Assembly (NCBI GenBank): GCA_020352495.1
Contig: CP070677.1
Coordinates: 996,372-1,049,134, forward strand
Reading direction: 5' to 3'
Length of the DNA stretch: 52,763 nucleotides
Origin: Candidatus Latescibacterota bacterium
Lineage (GTDB): Bacteria; Krumholzibacteriota; Krumholzibacteriia; WVZY01
The notes under the pieces were generated by a model. That model was given only the letters and a program-made list of their open reading frames with translations. It did no database searches and was not told the DNA's origin. Below are positions 51,522-52,763 of this stretch, one piece after another. How positions within the stretch are numbered: the first letter of the stretch is position 1; every line of letters starts with the position of its first letter. Position numbers and translations under genes: made by a program.

Positions 51522-52159
51522 TCGAGAAACTCCCTCAGCCAGCGGGGCATCATGAATCTGCGGCTGATCCCGACACCCACAAAGCCGTAGTCGATCCGGC
51601 GGTAGGTATGGATCCTGCGGAAATCGGCGGAAATGAGCGCGGACCAACGGGACCGAGTCGGATAGCGGACGGCGGTGTGAAGCCCAAAACCAAGTTCGCT
51701 CTCCGTTCGGAGTTCTTTCTGGGACGCGTCGTCATCAAAACTCATGTTCAGGCCGCCCGCCTGAACACCGGTGAACCAGCCGATCCGATATGGGAGTTCC
51801 CACTCGTATCCCCATCCCAAGAACAAAAACGTCGCGTGGAATTCCGGGACGTCGCTACGCTCGTTGTCGTTGCCAAAGACATGGACTCCGGTTTGAAGCA
51901 CCCCCAGGTAAAACGGAAGGTCGATCTGCAAACGCCCACCGCTCGTTGGATCCCAGTAGTCATTGAACGACGTACGACCGACACTGGTGACAAAATGAGC
52001 CCCAAAAGAGAACGTCTCAAAGGCTCCGCTTTTCTCTGCCGCGGTCGTCGACACTCCGGGTCCAAATAGAAAAAGGCCGATCACCACCGCGAAAGACGAT
52101 GGGAAAAAACGAATTCGGTTGGATCCGCGAGTTTTTGGTGGGGTGGATGCCTTCATCAT
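51518..52159 (-). CDS. Small outer-membrane beta-barrel protein
   Basis: 213 residues; double ATG start (52159/52156), signal core FFPSSFAVVIGLFLFGPGVS. Strands such as FSFGAHFVTSVGRTSF, GRLQIDLPFYLGVLQTGVHVF, FHATFLFLGWGYEWELPY, SELGFGLHTAVRY and WSALISADFRRIH alternate hydrophobic faces. The C-terminus is RFMMPRWLREFLE. It lies 20 nt after the GbsR-type regulator and overlaps the plug-domain receptor, so the regulator, small barrel and receptor form one operon. Function unknown. Confidence 0.7.
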   Translation of the reverse strand: MMKASTPPKTRGSNRIRFFPSSFAVVIGLFLFGPGVSTTAAEKSGAFETFSFGAHFVTSVGRTSFNDYWDPTSGGRLQIDLPFYLGVLQTGVHVFGNDNERSDVPEFHATFLFLGWGYEWELPYRIGWFTGVQAGGLNMSFDDDASQKELRTESELGFGLHTAVRYPTRSRWSALISADFRRIHTYRRIDYGFVGVGISRRFMMPRWLREFLE

Positions 52160-52179
52160 CCTCGACTGGGATGCTGAGG

Positions 52180-52707
52180 TTATGCGCCAAGCAGCCTTCT
52201 CAGCTTGTCTCCCAGTTTGAGCAGCTTCAATAGCTCTTCTTTTGGCATGTCGCGGATTTGTTCGTACGACTTTGTGACTGTCTCGAAGAACTCGAGCATA
52301 TCCTCGAGCCGTTGTTTGGTGTACACGTCCGCCGATCCGGAGCTCTCCATTTCTTCGACGCACGCGCGAAGTACGTTGAGTGTCGGGTCGAATTCGCGCC
52401 GCTTGCGTCCGTCGAGCACGACCTTGAACAGCTCCCAGACATCCTTGACGGACTCGTAATGGTCACGCCGGTCACCAAGAACATGCCCCACACTGACCAG
52501 GCCCCAGCTCTGAAGCTCCTTCAGACTCGTGCTCACATTCGACCGAGCGACGGAGAGCGTACCCGCGATTTCCTCGGCTGTCAGTGGGTTGGGGGATAGA
52601 TAGAGAAGTGCGTGGATCTGGGCTACTGTTCGGTTGATCCCCCAACGGGCGCCCATTTCCCCCCAGTGAAGTATGAATTTTTGCTCTGACGGAGTCAGTT
52701 CTGGCAT
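52180..52707 (-). CDS. GbsR/MarR-family transcriptional regulator
   Basis: 175 residues. LTPSEQKFILHWGEMGARWGINRTVAQIHALLYLSPNPL is the GbsR opening, and TAEEIAGTLSVARSNVSTSLKELQSWGLV is the winged helix-turn-helix. The C-terminal part (VWELFKVVLDGRKRREFDPT ... LGDKLRRLL) is the helical dimer region. GbsR controls choline/glycine-betaine genes in Bacillus, but relatives have varied effectors, and no osmolyte genes are near. As the first gene of the operon it probably regulates the downstream barrel and receptor genes. GGAAGA precedes the ATG by 7 nt. Confidence 0.88.
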   Translation of the reverse strand: MPELTPSEQKFILHWGEMGARWGINRTVAQIHALLYLSPNPLTAEEIAGTLSVARSNVSTSLKELQSWGLVSVGHVLGDRRDHYESVKDVWELFKVVLDGRKRREFDPTLNVLRACVEEMESSGSADVYTKQRLEDMLEFFETVTKSYEQIRDMPKEELLKLLKLGDKLRRLLGA

Positions 52708-52763
52708 TGGGTCGTCTTCCGCCGAGGTTCGAAGAGCACTGTTCTGACGCTGACGAGGCCGTC

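Overview
The window is 52.8 kb of gene-dense bacterial chromosome with roughly balanced to moderately high GC. It encodes about 47 proteins, no rRNA or tRNA that I can recognise, and no phage, IS or CRISPR. The cell has an outer membrane: there are barrel proteins ending in Phe, a TonB-plug-type receptor, several lipoproteins with lipoboxes, and many signal peptides. Exported repeat proteins (propellers, solenoids, a beta-helix), GT87-type polytopic transferases, an ECF sigma/anti-sigma pair and a GbsR regulator fit an uncultured lineage of the FCB/Gemmatimonadota-like radiation. That placement is inference; no marker gene here fixes the phylum. TGA, TAA and TAG are all used as ordinary stops.

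Layout. 1-5.1 kb: partial O6-alkylguanine-DNA alkyltransferase, an imperfectly explained structured inverted repeat, a small Rho-N-domain protein, a DsrE-like protein, a RibD-type reductase, a peroxiredoxin with an in-frame TGA, a PHP phosphoesterase and an M24 peptidase. 5.2-10.3 kb: propeller lipoprotein, uvrC, a periplasmic metal/cobalamin-type receptor cut by an amber codon, ispG. 10.6-19.4 kb: OsmC, an exported MIase-like protein, a lipoprotein, a GT87 transferase, and a minus-strand block of exported peptidases (HExxH, M14, isoaspartyl peptidase). 19.6-26.6 kb: dinB, then five exported minus-strand proteins including a 15-residue-repeat solenoid and a triple-repeat protein. 26.6-33.3 kb: kbl, tdh, miaB, mtaB, thiL. 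33.4-38.6 kb: 14-fold propeller lipoprotein plus two barrel proteins, then the sigma/anti-sigma pair and a DUF6249-like protein. 38.7-48.6 kb: lipid kinase, YgfZ/GcvT-like protein, RluD-type synthase, POT peptide transporter, beta-helix protein, a SudB-like flavoprotein lacking its Fe-S cysteines, polX and nth. 48.7-52.7 kb: tandem FKBP lipoprotein, plug-domain receptor, small barrel protein and GbsR regulator.

How the genes work together. Peptidases (M24, M14, HExxH, isoaspartyl peptidase), a proton-coupled peptide transporter and threonine catabolism (Tdh/Kbl) suggest a protein-scavenging heterotroph. DNA repair is well represented (alkyltransferase, UvrC, Pol IV, PolX, endonuclease III), as are tRNA modification enzymes (MiaB, MtaB) and an RluD-type pseudouridine synthase.

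Most striking observation. The Bcp-type peroxiredoxin at 2423-2881 has TGA exactly where the peroxidatic cysteine belongs. The resolving cysteine is intact five residues later. A 7-bp hairpin with G at the second loop position starts 14 nt after the TGA. This is the signature of a selenocysteine-containing peroxiredoxin, a gene that standard gene callers would truncate.
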